This document shows positions 13,363-15,245 of a stretch of 15,245 nucleotides of DNA, piece by piece. This DNA comes from Planctomycetales bacterium (GTDB lineage: Bacteria; 4484-113; JAFGCY01), in the NCBI GenBank assembly GCA_024645305.1, contig JAHEFU010000049.1, forward strand, positions 1 to 15,245, given 5' to 3'. A program made the position numbers and the translations under genes. Position 1 is the stretch's first letter; the number at the start of each line of letters is the position of its first letter. The notes under the pieces were generated by a model. The model did not search any database. It was not told where the DNA came from and was given only the letters and a program-made list of their open reading frames with translations.

Positions 13363-15245
13363 CGGATTTCGTACATCTGCATAACCACAGTGAATACTCG
13401 CTGCTGGACGGTATCGCGCGCATCGATGACATTGCGGCCAGGCTCAAGCAACTGCAGTTTGACAGCTATGCCCTGACTGACCATGGAGTGATGTATGGCT
13501 CCATGGAGTTCTATACGAAGATGCACAGGGCGGGCATCAAGCCAATCATCGGCAACGAGGTATATGTGGCCTCGCGCCGCCTGACTGACAAGGATCAGGA
13601 ACTGGATCGCGTGCGCTTCCACTTCGTGCTGCTGGCTATGAATGAAACCGGCTACCGCAACCTGATGCACCTCACCTCAATTGCCCATACCCATGGTTAC
13701 TACTACAAGCCCCGGGTGGACGTAGATACCATCAGGGAGTTCAATGAAGGACTGGTCGCCCTGACAGCCTGCCCCGCAGGCGTCGTCGCCAGCCGCTTCC
13801 ACCGTGAGGGCGAGGACAGTGCAGGCAGGGCCCTCGAGGAGTATCTCTCAATATTCGGCGAGGACAGGCTGTTCCTCGAAATCCAGAACCACGGAATTGA
13901 CATCGAGGAACCCTTCCGCCAGTGGGCCTCTGACATGTCAAGGCGCCGGGGTCTGAGGCTAGTAGCCACGAATGACAACCACTATGTGCACCAGAGTGAT
14001 GCACAGCCACATGACTGCGTGCTCTGCCTGCGTGACAAGAAGCTCCTGACTGACACCAACCGCCTGAAGTACTCGGGTCCGGACTATTACATCAAGACCC
14101 GCGAGGAAATGCAGGAACTGTTCACGGAATACCCTGAAGCACTGGCCAACACCCGAGCGGTGGCGGACATGTGCAACCTGGAACTGGATCTGGAGCAGGT
14201 ACATTTCCCACGCTTCACCATACCGCTGGAGGACATTGCAAAACTTCGCGGCTGGCTGCTGGACAATCCGCTGGATGCCGGCACACGGGGGATTGAGAAT
14301 CCTGTCAGCGCTGATGAACTTGTCGCCCTGTTCAATGCCAGTGAACTGGACGGAGAGCTGGCCAGTACAGTTGAGCACCAGCAATGCTTTGACACGCTGC
14401 TGCGCCATGACGTCTACAAGGGACTGGTCAAGCGCTACGGAGAGGTGACAACGGAGCTGCGTGAACGTGTTGAATATGAACTCAGCGTGATCATCCCCAA
14501 GGGATTCACGACTTACTTCCTGATCTGTGCGGAATTCTGCCAATGGGCGCGCAGCAACAACATCCCGGTCGGGCCGGGCCGTGGTTCCGCCGCAGGCAGC
14601 GTGGTGGCATACGCCCTCGAAATCACTGACCTCTGCCCCATCAAGTTTGGCTTCTATTTCGAGCGCTTCCTCAATCCGGAGCGCATTGAGCTGCCTGACA
14701 TTGACATTGACTTCTGCATGCGGCGCCGCGATGAGGTGATTGAACATGTCAAGCAGAAGTACGGTGCGGACCGCACCGCACTGATCGTGACATACTCCCG
14801 GCTCAAGGCCCGGGCCGTACTCAAGGCAGTGGCCCGCACGAAGGGCCTGGAGTACCAGTTCGCTGACCGGGTTGCCAAGGAAATCCACGGCCTGGACCCG
14901 CGGCTCGAGGAAGCCGTCGCCGCCAGTGATGAACTGCGCAGGCTGATCCGGGACCATGATGAGATCCGGGAGCTGATCGAGGATGCCAAGGCCCTCGAGG
15001 GTATTGCCGCACACCACAGTGTGCATGCTGCCGGAGTGGTAATCGCACCGGATGAACTGTCCAACTTCGTCCCGGTGCAGCCGCACAAGGACAGTGACCT
15101 CTGTGTGACCCAGTACGCCATGGACACTGTGCCCTATACGGGTCTGGTGAAGTTCGACTTTCTCGGCCTGCGCAACCTGACAATCATCGAAGACACTGTG
15201 GAGTTCATCCGCGAAATCGGTGGACAACCTGACTTTGACATGCGC
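13359..15245 (+). CDS. dnaE: DNA polymerase III alpha subunit, 5' part (cut by window edge)
   Basis: The frame is open for 629 codons to the window end; a full DnaE is about 1,100-1,200 residues. This subunit polymerises DNA at the replication fork. The N-terminal PHP domain (about 4-260) keeps the metal-site pattern HLHNHSEYSLLDG (His6, His8, Asp17), LTDHG (41-42), GNEVY (Glu67), His88, Cys138, LEIQNHG and TNDNHY, unlike E. coli DnaE where this site is degraded, so a PHP proofreading exonuclease is plausible. The polymerase core shows VGPGRGSAAGS, FERFLNPER, PDIDIDF (446-452) with catalytic Asp residues, HHSVHAAGVV and VKFDFLGL with the third catalytic Asp (600). The linker between PHP and palm (about 290-340) is some 40 residues longer than I expect. 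Translation starts at GTG 13359, overlapping the leader ORF stop. Confidence 0.96.
   Translation, partial: MTDFVHLHNHSEYSLLDGIARIDDIAARLKQLQFDSYALTDHGVMYGSMEFYTKMHRAGIKPIIGNEVYVASRRLTDKDQELDRVRFHFVLLAMNETGYRNLMHLTSIAHTHGYYYKPRVDVDTIREFNEGLVALTACPAGVVASRFHREGEDSAGRALEEYLSIFGEDRLFLEIQNHGIDIEEPFRQWASDMSRRRGLRLVATNDNHYVHQSDAQPHDCVLCLRDKKLLTDTNRLKYSGPDYYIKTREEMQELFTEYPEALANTRAVADMCNLELDLEQVHFPRFTIPLEDIAKLRGWLLDNPLDAGTRGIENPVSADELVALFNASELDGELASTVEHQQCFDTLLRHDVYKGLVKRYGEVTTELRERVEYELSVIIPKGFTTYFLICAEFCQWARSNNIPVGPGRGSAAGSVVAYALEITDLCPIKFGFYFERFLNPERIELPDIDIDFCMRRRDEVIEHVKQKYGADRTALIVTYSRLKARAVLKAVARTKGLEYQFADRVAKEIHGLDPRLEEAVAASDELRRLIRDHDEIRELIEDAKALEGIAAHHSVHAAGVVIAPDELSNFVPVQPHKDSDLCVTQYAMDTVPYTGLVKFDFLGLRNLTIIEDTVEFIREIGGQPDFDMR

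Noticed and set aside
13172..13447. 91-codon minus-strand frame running from inside dnaE through the divergent promoter region
   Set aside because: It crosses two perfect TATAAT boxes and the dnaE start and has no domain; only its last eight codons are considered, as a possible leader ORF.
13959..15227. 422-codon open frame on the minus strand opposite dnaE
   Set aside because: It lies wholly over conserved polymerase motifs and shows no family similarity of its own; a shadow frame despite its length.
1..15245. CRISPR arrays, tRNA or rRNA genes, insertion sequences, integrase or phage genes
   Set aside because: None seen: no regularly spaced repeats, no cloverleaf-like sequence and no transposase or integrase motif; nearly the whole window is filled by ordinary genes.

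Overview
The window looks like a chromosomal stretch of a moderately high-GC bacterium with a Gram-negative-type envelope. It carries lpxC (lipid A synthesis), a peptide-uptake lipoprotein, BatA/VWA and DUF58 proteins, a SigB/SigF-type sigma factor with an RsbW-like partner, and the replicative polymerase gene dnaE. This mix (LPS gene, stress-sigma module, BatA/DUF58 proteins) fits several deep-branching or uncultivated phyla. I cannot name the lineage from sequence alone. I see no transposon, phage, CRISPR array, tRNA or rRNA; the region reads as stable chromosomal DNA.

Layout. (1) 1-1923, minus strand: an M20 amidohydrolase followed directly by a DUF58 gene that runs off the left edge. (2) 2010-5071, plus strand: a Snf2-type helicase gene overlapping lpxC by ATGA. 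(3) 5072-8301, minus strand: an RsbW-like anti-sigma gene, a SigB/SigF-like sigma gene overlapping it, and a BatA/VWA membrane protein with its own promoter. The lpxC and VWA stop codons abut with no base between them. (4) 8480-13188, minus strand: an ornithine cyclodeaminase-family gene, then a dipeptide/oligopeptide ABC importer (lipoprotein and two permeases, no ATPase). (5) 13285-15245, plus strand: a 25-codon leader ORF coupled to dnaE, which is cut by the right edge after 629 codons.

Regulation is the most striking part. The anti-sigma/sigma pair is preceded by GTTTCA-N14-GGGTAT, a close match to the promoter class read by SigB/SigF factors, so the pair probably autoregulates. A perfect 12-bp palindrome overlaps its -35 element, and the spacer is itself an inverted repeat. 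The anti-sigma protein has lost the conserved N-box Asn and G-box glycines of RsbW/SpoIIAB kinases, and no antagonist gene lies beside it. Four ORFs (M20, helicase, VWA and the dnaE leader ORF) have a TATAAT-like box 6-8 bases before the start codon and no Shine-Dalgarno sequence, the signature of leaderless transcripts. Other genes (anti-sigma, dppA, dppC, dnaE) have clear Shine-Dalgarno sequences, so both initiation modes seem to coexist. No intrinsic terminator with a T-tract was seen.
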